Below are positions 19,835 through 29,211 of a stretch of DNA of 64,000 bases, in pieces (position 1 is the first letter of the stretch; the number at the start of each line of letters is the position of its first letter). The DNA is taken from NCBI GenBank assembly GCA_003478355.1, contig QUFC01000006.1, forward strand, positions 79,818 to 143,817, given 5' to 3'. The notes beneath the pieces are model-generated. The model saw only the letters and a program-made list of their open reading frames with translations. It made no database searches and had not been told where the DNA came from. This DNA comes from Lachnospiraceae bacterium AM48-27BH (GTDB lineage: Bacteria > Bacillota > Clostridia > Lachnospirales > Lachnospiraceae). The position numbers were made by a program, and so were the translations under genes.

Positions 19835-20970
19835 AACAATATGATTACGTGATCGTAGGAAGTGGGCTTTTTGCCGGAGTCTGGGCATATTTAGCGAACA
19901 AACAGGGTAAGAAATGCCTGGTGATCGAAAAAAGAGACCATTTAGGCGGCAACATCTACTGTGAAGATGTGGAAGGTATCCATGTCCACAAATATGGCGC
20001 CCACATTTTCCATACCAGCAACCGGGAGGTATGGGATTTTGTCAACAGTCTGGCAGAATTTAACCGCTACACCAACAGCCCGGTGGCTAACTACAAGGGC
20101 GAGATGTATAATATGCCATTTAATATGAATACTTTCAGCAAGATGTGGGGCATTTCGACTCCGCAGGAAGCGAAAGACATCATTGCCAGCCAGCGCTCCA
20201 GTATCACAGGCGAGCCTAAGAACTTAGAGGAGCAGGCCATCAGTCTGGTAGGCGTGGACATTTATCAGAAGCTGGTGAAGGGCTACACCGAGAAGCAGTG
20301 GGGAAGAGACTGTAAGGAGCTTCCGGCCTTTATCATCAAACGGCTTCCGGTCCGTTATACTTATGACAATAACTATTTTAACGATCTATACCAGGGAATC
20401 CCCATCGGCGGTTATAATGTGATCATCGATAAGCTATTTGAGGGCTGCGATGTGGAAACCGGCGTGGATTATCTGGAAAACAGAGAGAAATATGATGCAT
20501 TAGGAGATTGTATCGTGTATACAGGAACCATTGATTCCTATTATGGCTATCAGTATGGAAAACTGGAATATCGAAGTCTGCGTTTTGAGTCCCAGGTGCT
20601 GGACATTGACAACTATCAGGGTGTTGCGGTGGTCAACTACACCGACCGGGAAACTCCATACACCAGAGTGATCGAGCATAAGCATTTTGAATTCGGAACA
20701 CAGCCAAAGACGGTGATCACCAGAGAGTATCCGGCAGACTGGGAAGAAGGCATGGAGCCGTACTATCCGGTTAATGATGAGAAGAATCAGGATCTTTACA
20801 GCCAGTATGCAAAACTGGCAGAGAAAGAGGAACGGGTGATCTTTGGCGGACGTCTGGCAGAGTACAAATATTATGATATGGATAAGGTGATTTTATCTGC
20901 CTGGAACGGGCGAAAAAGGCCGGATTATAAGGAACGGAGTAGAAAAAAACGGATTAATAAGAAAAAATAG
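19831..20970 (+). CDS. glf: UDP-galactopyranose mutase (C-terminus altered by a frameshift)
   Basis: Flavoenzyme converting UDP-galactopyranose to UDP-galactofuranose for cell-surface glycans. N-terminal FAD-binding VIVGSGLFAG, then EKRDHLGGNIY, HKYGAHIFHT, and EKQWGRDCKELP, all hallmarks of Glf. The C-terminal family motif GGRLAEYKYYDMDKVI is intact, but the last residues (WNGRKRPDYKE...) look wrong. Adding one C at CC 20900-20901 gives SALERAKKAGL and a stop at 20928-20930, a normal Glf end. The reported stop at 20970 is therefore probably an artefact. It overlaps the preceding gene by 4 bases; no other surface-glycan gene is next to it. Confidence 0.93.
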   Translation: MKQYDYVIVGSGLFAGVWAYLANKQGKKCLVIEKRDHLGGNIYCEDVEGIHVHKYGAHIFHTSNREVWDFVNSLAEFNRYTNSPVANYKGEMYNMPFNMNTFSKMWGISTPQEAKDIIASQRSSITGEPKNLEEQAISLVGVDIYQKLVKGYTEKQWGRDCKELPAFIIKRLPVRYTYDNNYFNDLYQGIPIGGYNVIIDKLFEGCDVETGVDYLENREKYDALGDCIVYTGTIDSYYGYQYGKLEYRSLRFESQVLDIDNYQGVAVVNYTDRETPYTRVIEHKHFEFGTQPKTVITREYPADWEEGMEPYYPVNDEKNQDLYSQYAKLAEKEERVIFGGRLAEYKYYDMDKVILSAWNGRKRPDYKERSRKKRINKKK

Positions 20971-21095
20971 ATTTATGTATTAGAAAACATGATAGAATAA
21001 TAGTGGAATTTTACATAAATTTGATTTATAATATTAGTTCGTGAGTTTTCATGATAAAGAATATCATGACCGGATACAGAGAGGGAACAGTGCTT

Positions 21096-22625
21096 ATGAA
21101 ACCAATTTTGGAAGTACGGAATCTGACAAAGATTTATGAGGGCGGTGTGCTGGCCAACCATGAAGTGAATTTCAGCGTGGAAGAAGGAGAGATCCATGCG
21201 TTGGTAGGCGAGAATGGAGCCGGCAAAAGTACACTGATGAAGATGCTTTATGGAATGGAGAGTGTCACCTCCGGCCAGATTTTTCTGCGGGGAGAGGAAG
21301 TGCATTTTAGTTCCAGTAGGGATGCGATCGATCATGGCATTGGTATGGTGCATCAGCATTTCATGCTGGTGGATTCCTTGACCGGCGCAGAGAATATGAT
21401 GCTGGGCGTGGAGCACCTGCCATTTGTGGTAAATAAAAAATCGGATGTTCAGATCACAGAGGATATTGCCAGACAGTACAATTTTGAGATTGATGCGACC
21501 CGCCGTGTCCGCGACATGAGCGTTGGTATGAAACAGAAGCTGGAGATTTTAAAGATCCTGTACCGTGGTGCGAAGATCATTATTCTGGACGAGCCGACGG
21601 CAGTTTTAACACCACAGGAGACCGAGGAGCTGTTTGACCGTCTGATTGGGTTAAAGAAAAAGGGAATGACCATTATCTTTATTTCCCATAAATTAAAAGA
21701 GGTAAAACAGATCAGTGACCGGATTACCGTCTTAAAGAGCGGCCATACAGAGGGTACTTACCGGACCGATGAGGTGACGGAGGAAGATATTTCCCGACTG
21801 ATGGTGGGACGTGTGATCTCTTTTGATTATGATAAGAAAGAGCTGCATCCGGATAAGGAGCTGCTCCGGGTAGAGAATCTTCATTACCGGGATAAATTTG
21901 AGGTCAGCAAGTTAAATGGTGTATCGTTTGCCTTGAAGGATAAAGAGATTCTGGGAATTGCCGGAGTCGATGGCAACGGCCAGAGTGAACTGATCTCCAT
22001 TATCACAGCCGGAATCCGGTGCAGTCAGGGAAACGTTTATCTGAAGGGAAAAGATGTGACCCATGATTCTATCGGTGAGATCCGTAAGACCGGACTGGCT
22101 TATATTCCGGAGGATCGTATGTATGATGGCTGTGCGGAGACCATGTCCGTGGCAGAGAATCTGGTGGTTTCCAATATTGACAGCTTTGCCAATCGATTGA
22201 AGGTGATCAATACCAAGAAGATGCGGGAACACTGCATTCAGCTGATCAAAGAGTATAAGGTAAAAACCCCTTCTGAAAAACAGAAGATCAAGAGCCTTTC
22301 CGGTGGTAATATCCAGAAGGCTATTGTAGCCAGAGAGTTCAGCAGCGGAAGCGATGTGCTGATCCTGGATCAGCCAACACGAGGTGTCGATATCGGAGCG
22401 ATTTCCTTTATCCATTCCAAGATTTTAAGCATGCGTGAGGCGGGAAAGGGAATTCTGCTGATTTCTGCGGACTTGAATGAGCTGCTCTCCTTAAGCGACC
22501 GGATACTGGTTATGCACAAAGGAAATATTGTAGCAGAGCTGGACAACCGGAAGAAAGAGGTCAGTGAGAAAGAACTGGGTCTCTATATGCTGGGAATTAA
22601 GACACAGGAGGGCATGGGCAAATGA
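21096..22625 (+). CDS. ABC transporter ATP-binding protein (BMP/nucleoside type, double ATPase)
   Basis: About 509 residues with two fused ABC domains: GENGAGKST near 39 with Walker B ILDEPTAVLTPQ, and a degenerate second Walker A region (GVDGNGQSEL near 296) with signature LSGGNIQKA and Walker B ILDQPTRGVD. This RbsA/YufO-like arrangement goes with the two permeases and lipoprotein that follow. An upstream ATG at 21051 lacks a ribosome site; 21096 has AGAGAGGGAA before it. The gene overlaps the next one by 4 bases. By analogy with BmpA/NupABC it energises nucleoside or purine uptake. Confidence 0.9.
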   Translation: MKPILEVRNLTKIYEGGVLANHEVNFSVEEGEIHALVGENGAGKSTLMKMLYGMESVTSGQIFLRGEEVHFSSSRDAIDHGIGMVHQHFMLVDSLTGAENMMLGVEHLPFVVNKKSDVQITEDIARQYNFEIDATRRVRDMSVGMKQKLEILKILYRGAKIIILDEPTAVLTPQETEELFDRLIGLKKKGMTIIFISHKLKEVKQISDRITVLKSGHTEGTYRTDEVTEEDISRLMVGRVISFDYDKKELHPDKELLRVENLHYRDKFEVSKLNGVSFALKDKEILGIAGVDGNGQSELISIITAGIRCSQGNVYLKGKDVTHDSIGEIRKTGLAYIPEDRMYDGCAETMSVAENLVVSNIDSFANRLKVINTKKMREHCIQLIKEYKVKTPSEKQKIKSLSGGNIQKAIVAREFSSGSDVLILDQPTRGVDIGAISFIHSKILSMREAGKGILLISADLNELLSLSDRILVMHKGNIVAELDNRKKEVSEKELGLYMLGIKTQEGMGK

Positions 22626-23716
22626 AAAAGACAGGACAGAAAACAGATTATGTGATGAAATATTTCAGTGTGATCCGTATCATCAGTGCCATTGCCATTG
22701 CGTTGCTGATCGTATTTGCCATCATTTTTATGGTAAGTGATCAGCCGGTATTTGCGATACGCAAGCTGGTACTTGGACCGCTGGAGACAAAGAGAAGCTT
22801 CTTTAATGTGCTGGAGAGAGCGGTTCCACTGATTTTCTCCGGACTGGCATTGAATATCATTTTACGAAGCGGCGTGTTCAGTATCGCAGCAGATGGCTCC
22901 TTCTATATGGGCGCTGTTGTGGCGACAGCCATGGCGGTGAAGGTTCAGCTACCGAACATTGTACATCAGTGTGTACTGATTCTGGCAGCAGCAATCGTTG
23001 GCGGACTGATCTCCATGCTGCCGATCATTTTTGAAAAATTTACCCGTGTGAATGCGACAGTGCTTTCGATTATGTTTAACTCTATTTTTTACTATGTGGG
23101 TTATTCCATCGTCAGCGCTTACCTGCTTGAAAAGACCGGCCAGTGGGGCAGCTCCTATTTCCTGGATACTGCAAGACTGGGCAATCTGCTCAAGGGAACC
23201 AGCATGAACTGGGGATTTGTGATTATGATCGCTACGGTATTCTTCGTGGTGTTCCTGATGGAGAAGACTTCCTTTGGTTATAAGGTAAGAGTCACCGGTA
23301 TTAACAGTGCATTTGCGAAAAATGCCGGTATTAAGACAGGAAAAGTAATTTTGACAGCTTCCTTTATCAGTGGTCTGATCGCTGGTATGGGTGGTGCCGT
23401 GGAGATGGTCGGTATGTACAAACGTTTCCAGTGGCAGACCAGTGTAAACTACGTCTGGGATGGTCTGATGGTACATATGTTAGCCAATGAGAACCCGTAT
23501 TTCATTCCGGTGACAGCGTTCTTTATCGCATATCTGCGTATCGGTGCAGAGATTATGTCCCGTGCGACAGATCTGGATAATGAGATCGTTGCGTTCCTCC
23601 AGTGTATCGTGATTCTGCTGGTGGGTGCAGAGCGGTTCCTGGCTGTGATCAAGAAGAGAAAAGAACAGAAGAATGCACTGCTTCAGGCGCAGGAAGCATC
23701 TGAGAAGGAGGTATAA
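22622..23716 (+). CDS. ABC transporter permease (YufP/NupB-like)
   Basis: 364 residues with about nine hydrophobic segments and the BPD_transp_2 family signature near SGVFSIAADGSFYMGAV (about 84-100) and KVRVTGINSAFAKNAGI (about 222-238). Partner of the ATPase and of the second permease 5 bases downstream. It forms one half of the membrane channel for a BMP-type substrate. Confidence 0.9.
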   Translation: MKKTGQKTDYVMKYFSVIRIISAIAIALLIVFAIIFMVSDQPVFAIRKLVLGPLETKRSFFNVLERAVPLIFSGLALNIILRSGVFSIAADGSFYMGAVVATAMAVKVQLPNIVHQCVLILAAAIVGGLISMLPIIFEKFTRVNATVLSIMFNSIFYYVGYSIVSAYLLEKTGQWGSSYFLDTARLGNLLKGTSMNWGFVIMIATVFFVVFLMEKTSFGYKVRVTGINSAFAKNAGIKTGKVILTASFISGLIAGMGGAVEMVGMYKRFQWQTSVNYVWDGLMVHMLANENPYFIPVTAFFIAYLRIGAEIMSRATDLDNEIVAFLQCIVILLVGAERFLAVIKKRKEQKNALLQAQEASEKEV

Positions 23717-23721
23717 GCAGT

Positions 23722-24645
23722 ATGAAGTTTCTGATTTCTCCAAATTTTTGGTCTTCCGTGCTTGCCAGTACTACACCGGTTCTGTTAGCAACGCTGGCAG
23801 CCAATATTATGACAAAGGCAGGCATGTTCAATCTGGGTATTGAGGGTACGATGCTGATGTGTGCCCTGGCAGGTGTCCTTGCCAGTGCGTTTACAGGAAG
23901 CCTGTTCGTAGGAGCGCTTCTTGGCGTACTCCTGGGAATCTTAGTTTCCTTTGTTTTAGGTTATTTCATTTTGAAGATGAATGCACCGATGAACGCCTGT
24001 GGTGTTGCGATCAACTTAGCGGCAACTGGCGGTACCGTATTTATTCTGGCTATGGTGTGTGGAAGTAAGAACAACTCCACTTCCATCGTCAGCGCAAGCT
24101 TTCCGAACATCAATATCCCGATTTTAAAGGATATTCCGGTTCTGGGACAGATCTTATCCGGTCAGAACTTTGTAACGTATTTAAGCTGGATCTTCGTGGC
24201 ACTGACAGCTCTGATGCTGTATGGCACCAGACTCGGCGTGAATATCCGTGCAGTCGGTGAGAATGAGGAAGCAGCACGTTCCGCAGGAATCAACGTTCTG
24301 TTAACCAAATTCATCGCACTGGCGCTGTGTGGCGTGTTCTGCGCGTTTGGCGGTATGTATCTTTCTATGGGAGCGATGCACTCCTTTACTGCAGGAATGG
24401 TTTCCGGGCGCGGCTTTATGTCCCTGGCTATGGATGCCATCGCCCAGGGCAATCCATTGATTGGATGCGCAAGTTCCTTCCTGTATGGATTTTCCGATAC
24501 GATCACCGTGTACTTACAGCTTTACAGTAAACTGGATCTGAAGCTGATCAGTGCATTTCCATATGTGTTTATTTTAATTGTTTTGATGATCATCCAGGCT
24601 TGCCGCAAGATGATCGAGAACAGAAAGCAGAGAAACCTGGGTTAA
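23722..24645 (+). CDS. ABC transporter permease (YufQ/NupC-like)
   Basis: 307 residues, eight or so helices, with MFNLGIEGTMLMCALAGV near 35-52 and VNIRAVGENEEAARSAGINV near 172-191, hallmark motifs of the second permease in BMP/nucleoside importers. Ribosome site GAAGGAGG lies 10 bases before the ATG. Confidence 0.9.
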   Translation: MKFLISPNFWSSVLASTTPVLLATLAANIMTKAGMFNLGIEGTMLMCALAGVLASAFTGSLFVGALLGVLLGILVSFVLGYFILKMNAPMNACGVAINLAATGGTVFILAMVCGSKNNSTSIVSASFPNINIPILKDIPVLGQILSGQNFVTYLSWIFVALTALMLYGTRLGVNIRAVGENEEAARSAGINVLLTKFIALALCGVFCAFGGMYLSMGAMHSFTAGMVSGRGFMSLAMDAIAQGNPLIGCASSFLYGFSDTITVYLQLYSKLDLKLISAFPYVFILIVLMIIQACRKMIENRKQRNLG

Positions 24646-24673
24646 AACTTAAGGCGCTTTGTCGATAAAACTT

Positions 24674-24700
24674 GTAACTGTTCAGTACCTTCACAGTTAC
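24674..24700. repeat. Inverted repeat GTAACTG-N13-CAGTTAC
   Basis: A 27-base element with perfect 7-base arms. Its first 19 bases, GTAACTGTTCAGTACCTTC, recur exactly in reverse orientation at 43880-43898, and a shorter relative lies at 61436-61455. Its role is unknown. Confidence 0.7.
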
Positions 24701-24739
24701 ATAAATTTTCAAAGGCATCAAATGCCGGAAAGGGGAAAC

Positions 24740-25327
24740 ATGGCACAGGAGTATTATGATCCATGGTCAAACACAAAGACCAAACATGGTCTGGATGCAG
24801 ATCTGGTGATTTCTGCACTGCAGAAATGCATTAGAAGAGGAGACGAGGCTACAGCAATGCGTATGGCATATGAGCTGTATGTAACTTCTACATTTCACGA
24901 GGAGAAGATGTGGAACCGTCTTTTAGTAATTCCGATCGAGGATATTGGTTTTGGCGATCCGATGGCAGCTGTTATTGTGAAGAATTTAAACGATCTGCGT
25001 AAAGAGTTCGCTTATGGCGACGGCGACCGTTCTATTTTCTTCCTGTATGCGATCCGCTACTTATGCAAGTGCAAAAAAGAGCGTTCCACAGACCATATTA
25101 AGAACATCATCATGAGAGAATCTGAGAAAGGTCAGGTTCCGGAAATCCCGGATTATGCGATTGATATGCATACCATCAAGGGAAGAGCTATGGGAAGAGA
25201 TGTATTCTTCTTCTTAGACGAGGCAAGCAAGGTAATGCCACAGTGGGAAGGCTACGATGATTCCTATCGTCAGCAGCTGTATCAGATGTGCAAGGAAGAG
25301 GCAGAGGCTGAGAAAAACGAAAAATAA
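24740..25327 (+). CDS. Stand-alone RarA/MgsA C-terminal-domain protein
   Basis: About 195 residues from the ATG at 24740, which has AAAGGGGAAAC upstream; the longer frame from 24659 runs through the repeat and is unlikely. The sequence matches the C-terminal part of RarA/MgsA replication-associated AAA+ proteins: DLVISALQKCIRRGDEATAMRMA, then VIPIEDIGFGDP, and IPDYAIDMHTIKGRAMGRD near the end. The AAA+ ATPase domain is absent and no Walker motif is visible. In RarA this region mediates tetramer formation. Its place between the permeases and the lipoprotein of a nucleoside importer is odd; function unknown. Confidence 0.75.
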   Translation: MAQEYYDPWSNTKTKHGLDADLVISALQKCIRRGDEATAMRMAYELYVTSTFHEEKMWNRLLVIPIEDIGFGDPMAAVIVKNLNDLRKEFAYGDGDRSIFFLYAIRYLCKCKKERSTDHIKNIIMRESEKGQVPEIPDYAIDMHTIKGRAMGRDVFFFLDEASKVMPQWEGYDDSYRQQLYQMCKEEAEAEKNEK

Positions 25328-25432
25328 GTAATGGCTGATATGACATTACGAAATAAGCATGTGGTAACTTTCGCTGCGGATGCAGCGGTTACAAAATACA
25401 AGAAAACCAAGATACAAAACCAGGAGGACATT

Positions 25433-26614
25433 ATGAAAAAAGTTATGGCAACCATGCTGGCAGCAGCAACAGCAGTAACCATGTTAAGCGGATGCGGCAG
25501 CAGCAACAGCGGATCTACTGAGACAAAAGCAGCAGAGACTACTGCAGCAGCAGAGTCCGGAGCAAAGGCAGAAGAGACAACTGCAGCTGATGCAGCAGCA
25601 GACGGCGAGAAAAAAGAGATCTATCTGCTGATCAGGGCAAGAGGCGATTTATCTTACTGGGACAGCATGGCAGACGGCGCAGATAGAGCAGCTGTTGATT
25701 TTGCAGATCAGGCAAATGTACATGTGATTGAGACAACTGCTGATAACCAGGCAAACTTAACTGCTATGTATGAGGCTGCTGACAAGGGCGCTGATATGAT
25801 CATCACCGCTGGCGACTTCATCGACAACATGGTAACTGTAGCAGAAGAGTATCCAGAAATCTCTTTCCTGATGGTAAATGAGAAGATGGAAGGCTATGAT
25901 AACGTATATGCGATCGACTTTTCCACAAGCCAGGCTGGCTTCTTAGCAGGTATCGCAGCAGCAGACGTTGCTTCCCAGGGACTTGAGGGAACATCCGGTA
26001 ATAAGACAGTTGGTTTCATCGGTGGTATGGATGAGGTTACTGTTATCGAGGAGTTCTTCATCGGCTATATCCAGGGTGTAAAATACTATGATCCAGAGAC
26101 TACAGTTGTATACAACTATGTTGGTGACTGGGGCAACCCAGACAAGGGTAGAACCCAGGCTTTAGCTCAGTACAACGATATGAATGCAGATGTAATCTTT
26201 GCATGTGCAGGTGGTTCCGGTAACGGTGTTCATCAGGCAGCTTCCGAGGTTGGCAAATATGTCATCGGTGTTGACTCTGACCAGTCCGCAACCTACACAG
26301 AGCAGCCAGAGATCCAGAAGACCTTCGTAACTTCTGTATTAAAGAAGATGGGTAACGGTATCTACAAAGTAATCGGCGACTTCTTAAACGACGGTACTCT
26401 TCCTTATGGTAAATACGAGATCTTTGGTCTTGCTGAGGATTCCGTAGGTATCGTAGAGAACGATCTGTATGATCAGTACGTATCCGATGCTGGTAAAGCA
26501 ATGATCGAAGAGGCTAAGAAGGGTATTGCTGATGGCTCCATCACTGTTGAAGGTGCAATCGGTAAAGAGCAGAGCGAGATCAAGGCTGAGATCGATGAAC
26601 TGTTAGCGAAGTAA
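25433..26614 (+). CDS. BMP family substrate-binding lipoprotein
   Basis: 393 residues from the ATG at 25433 (AGGAGGAC upstream; the frame before it is not a credible leader). Signal peptide with lipobox MLSGC (Cys21), an Ala/Glu/Thr-rich linker to about residue 60, then the BMP/PnrA fold: ADNQANLTAMYEAADKGADMII, FLAGIAAADV, VGFIGGMDEVTV and FACAGGSGNGVHQAASE. BMP proteins bind nucleosides or related ligands. It serves the ATPase and permeases of 21096-24645. Its high, clean coding bias and strong ribosome site fit high expression. Confidence 0.9.
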   Translation: MKKVMATMLAAATAVTMLSGCGSSNSGSTETKAAETTAAAESGAKAEETTAADAAADGEKKEIYLLIRARGDLSYWDSMADGADRAAVDFADQANVHVIETTADNQANLTAMYEAADKGADMIITAGDFIDNMVTVAEEYPEISFLMVNEKMEGYDNVYAIDFSTSQAGFLAGIAAADVASQGLEGTSGNKTVGFIGGMDEVTVIEEFFIGYIQGVKYYDPETTVVYNYVGDWGNPDKGRTQALAQYNDMNADVIFACAGGSGNGVHQAASEVGKYVIGVDSDQSATYTEQPEIQKTFVTSVLKKMGNGIYKVIGDFLNDGTLPYGKYEIFGLAEDSVGIVENDLYDQYVSDAGKAMIEEAKKGIADGSITVEGAIGKEQSEIKAEIDELLAK

Positions 26615-26676
26615 TTGATTTGCAGAAATTGCTTGAGCAAGCGTGTTTCATGAAAATGGAATAAAAGAAAAATATG

Positions 26677-26733
26677 AATATGCCCGGTGAGAGCCAGAAA
26701 TAACTGGTTCTGCCGGGCATATTTTCATTTTTC
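26677..26733 (+). terminator. Terminator of the BMP importer cluster
   Basis: ATATGCCCGG (ending 26687) pairs with CCGGGCATAT (26713-26722); inner GAGCCAG/CTGGTTC also pairs; TTTTCATTTTT follows. Confidence 0.9.
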
Positions 26734-26830
26734 AACTTTTTGTTGCAATTTTTGATTTTTGACGTTTAAATGAAGACTTTTTTGTAAAAAATCGCTATAC
26801 TTACAAGAAAGAGGCAAAGGGGGACATCGT

Positions 26831-29071
26831 ATGAAGGCTGGAAGAGTAAGAAGAACAATGCTGTATTCGCTGACACTTCCTTATCTAATTGTAGGTATGG
26901 TGGTGATTATTTATTTTGGATATCGGTGTTATGCGCAAATTCATTTTATGAATCAGAAATTCGAGGAAGAAGATCAGAATGTATTATCAAAGGCAGCTAG
27001 GGAATTGGATTATCTTATTGATGATATGAATCAGCTAACTTTGGAGATAGAGCTGAATGACAGACTGATGCGCCCTTTGAATATTGGAATCAACCGGGAT
27101 GGTGAAGATAATTATCATATTGCCATGGCTTGCCGGGAACTGCAGGGAATTAAGAAATTTAATAATTTAATCGAGGATGTTTTTGTATATTACCGCAAAT
27201 CAAATCTTTTTTTAAGAGGGATTGGAATTGGAGATGAATATCGGATCTGGAATGATTATTCGGAAAATCAGGTCATTCCATTTGATCAGTGGAAAGGAAA
27301 TTTGAGTATTCAAGATTTCTTTGGAACTTTGATAAGTGTAGGGGACGCAATTTATTACATTAAGACAGTTCCATTTAATGATGAAGAGGAAAATTGTAAT
27401 ATTATTATTAAAATCAATGAAAAGAGATTTTCAGAAAATATCAATAGCTTTACAGTTGAAAATGAAAGAGAAATTGTAATTGTGGATCCGTCTTTTGAAA
27501 TTATCAAGACGAATTATCATCTGGATGAATCGTTATTAAATGACGTGCAGGCTTTTTTAACAACTTCAGAAGAGAAAAAATGGACAGATACTTCAAAAAT
27601 AAAGCAATCTGAAGAGGAATATGTGATTACCTATATCCACGAGGATGAAGAGAAGCCGTATTATGTGATTGTATCAAAACTTTCCCAGGTGAGAAAACAA
27701 CAGACGTATGTATTACTTATGTATGTCAATGGAATTGTTGTTTTGGGAATACTTTTATTATATGGCTTACATTTAATGGAAAAAAATTATAAGGATATTC
27801 GGCAGGTTGCAGAACGATTAATGAAAGCAAGTGGAAAAGAGATGAAAAAGGGGGATTCGGAACTTGACTACATTAACCTTGCGATAAATGGTATGGAAGA
27901 AATCATCCAGAATCAAGAAGATATGGTTGTGGATCATTGTGTGAGAAGGGCGATTTATGGACTGATTGAGAATGGAGATAAGAATTACAAGCAGCTATTA
28001 AAGAATGAAACAATCATGTGTAACGGTCTTAATATCATTGCGATCTTTGAAAATATGGCGGGCAGAAATAACGAAGTGAAAGAGATCAAATTAAATCTTT
28101 TTATTATAGAAAATGTCTTAAAAGATGTTTTAGATGGACAGATGAAATACCGGGTAATTCCGTTATGCGATTGGGAGATTGTAATCTTAAGCAGAGAAAC
28201 TACGGAAGGAGAGACCTACGATGATATAAAAAAACGTCTTCAAAATGTTAGAAATTATCTAAAAGAGTCATTGGAACTAGATTATGCGGTTAGTATGTCT
28301 GATGAGGTGTTAGGAATAGGACAGCTATCTTCTGCATATCGTGATGCAGTGCGGGCAATTGAGACAGCAAGAATTGTGGGAGATGGTCATGTGATCAGTA
28401 GTAGAACTCTTCAGGATAATACAGATCTGTTGGATGAGATGGATACTTATGAAAAACGGTTGGAAAATATGATCCGGTCTGGTCAATATGAGAAAGCAGT
28501 GGGAACAATGAACACTCTTTTGAATCAGGCGTTTAAGGAAACTGCGGTATCGCCGGAAACTGGAAAGATTGTGATATTGAACCTGATCAAATTAGTCAAC
28601 CGTTTGAAAAAAGAGTATGGATGCGCAGGACGGCTGAATGCAATGGTAATATTAAAACATGGCGGTTCTGTTCATGAAATCCGGGAAAATTTAGACATAG
28701 AGATTAGGCAGTTGTGTGAATATTATACGGCAGATGAAAGTGAGACAAGACGGGAACAAATTAAGCAGTATGTGTCAGAACATTATTCAGATATTAATCT
28801 GAATGTTGCAATGATTGCAGAGGCATTTAATTTAAATGCAACATATCTGTCGAGATACTTTAAGGAAGAAACTGGAGAAAATTTATTAAGTTATGTAAAT
28901 CGATATCGAATCGAACAGGCGAAAAAGTTGTTGGATACAACTGATGAAACCGTAACGGTGATTGCCAGTCAGACGGGATTTATTAATATTGCCTCCTTAA
29001 TCCGGACATTTAAAAAGTATGAGGGAATTACCCCAGGACAGTATAAGGAGAAACAATTGCTAAAAAGTTAG
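26831..29071 (+). CDS. Membrane-anchored AraC family regulator with extracytoplasmic sensor
   Basis: 746 residues. Helices at about 13-33 and 297-317 enclose a ~260-residue extracytoplasmic domain (cache-like by layout). A cytoplasmic region follows, ending in an AraC double helix-turn-helix (NATYLSRYFKEETGENLLSYVNRYRIEQAKKLL ... in pieces at about 665-735). This one-protein architecture replaces a separate kinase and regulator, sensing an external ligand and binding DNA directly. Ribosome site AAAGGGGG lies 8 bases upstream. Immediately upstream of the importer, sulfatase and oxidoreductase genes, it is their likely activator. Confidence 0.88.
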   Translation: MKAGRVRRTMLYSLTLPYLIVGMVVIIYFGYRCYAQIHFMNQKFEEEDQNVLSKAARELDYLIDDMNQLTLEIELNDRLMRPLNIGINRDGEDNYHIAMACRELQGIKKFNNLIEDVFVYYRKSNLFLRGIGIGDEYRIWNDYSENQVIPFDQWKGNLSIQDFFGTLISVGDAIYYIKTVPFNDEEENCNIIIKINEKRFSENINSFTVENEREIVIVDPSFEIIKTNYHLDESLLNDVQAFLTTSEEKKWTDTSKIKQSEEEYVITYIHEDEEKPYYVIVSKLSQVRKQQTYVLLMYVNGIVVLGILLLYGLHLMEKNYKDIRQVAERLMKASGKEMKKGDSELDYINLAINGMEEIIQNQEDMVVDHCVRRAIYGLIENGDKNYKQLLKNETIMCNGLNIIAIFENMAGRNNEVKEIKLNLFIIENVLKDVLDGQMKYRVIPLCDWEIVILSRETTEGETYDDIKKRLQNVRNYLKESLELDYAVSMSDEVLGIGQLSSAYRDAVRAIETARIVGDGHVISSRTLQDNTDLLDEMDTYEKRLENMIRSGQYEKAVGTMNTLLNQAFKETAVSPETGKIVILNLIKLVNRLKKEYGCAGRLNAMVILKHGGSVHEIRENLDIEIRQLCEYYTADESETRREQIKQYVSEHYSDINLNVAMIAEAFNLNATYLSRYFKEETGENLLSYVNRYRIEQAKKLLDTTDETVTVIASQTGFINIASLIRTFKKYEGITPGQYKEKQLLKS

Positions 29072-29211
29072 AAAATGATAAAAGAACTAGAAAAATGAAC
29101 AGTAAAAAGTTAAAAAATGAATCATAAAGTAAGAAAACAATTCTATGAAAAGCCTGAAGACTGCAGTATAGTGAAATCAACCGAAACAAACGTACACAAG
29201 GAGGAGATGGG

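Noticed and set aside
24659..24739. Longer N-terminus of the RarA-like protein
   Set aside because: The extension runs through the intergenic inverted repeat and lacks a ribosome site; the ATG at 24740 has one.
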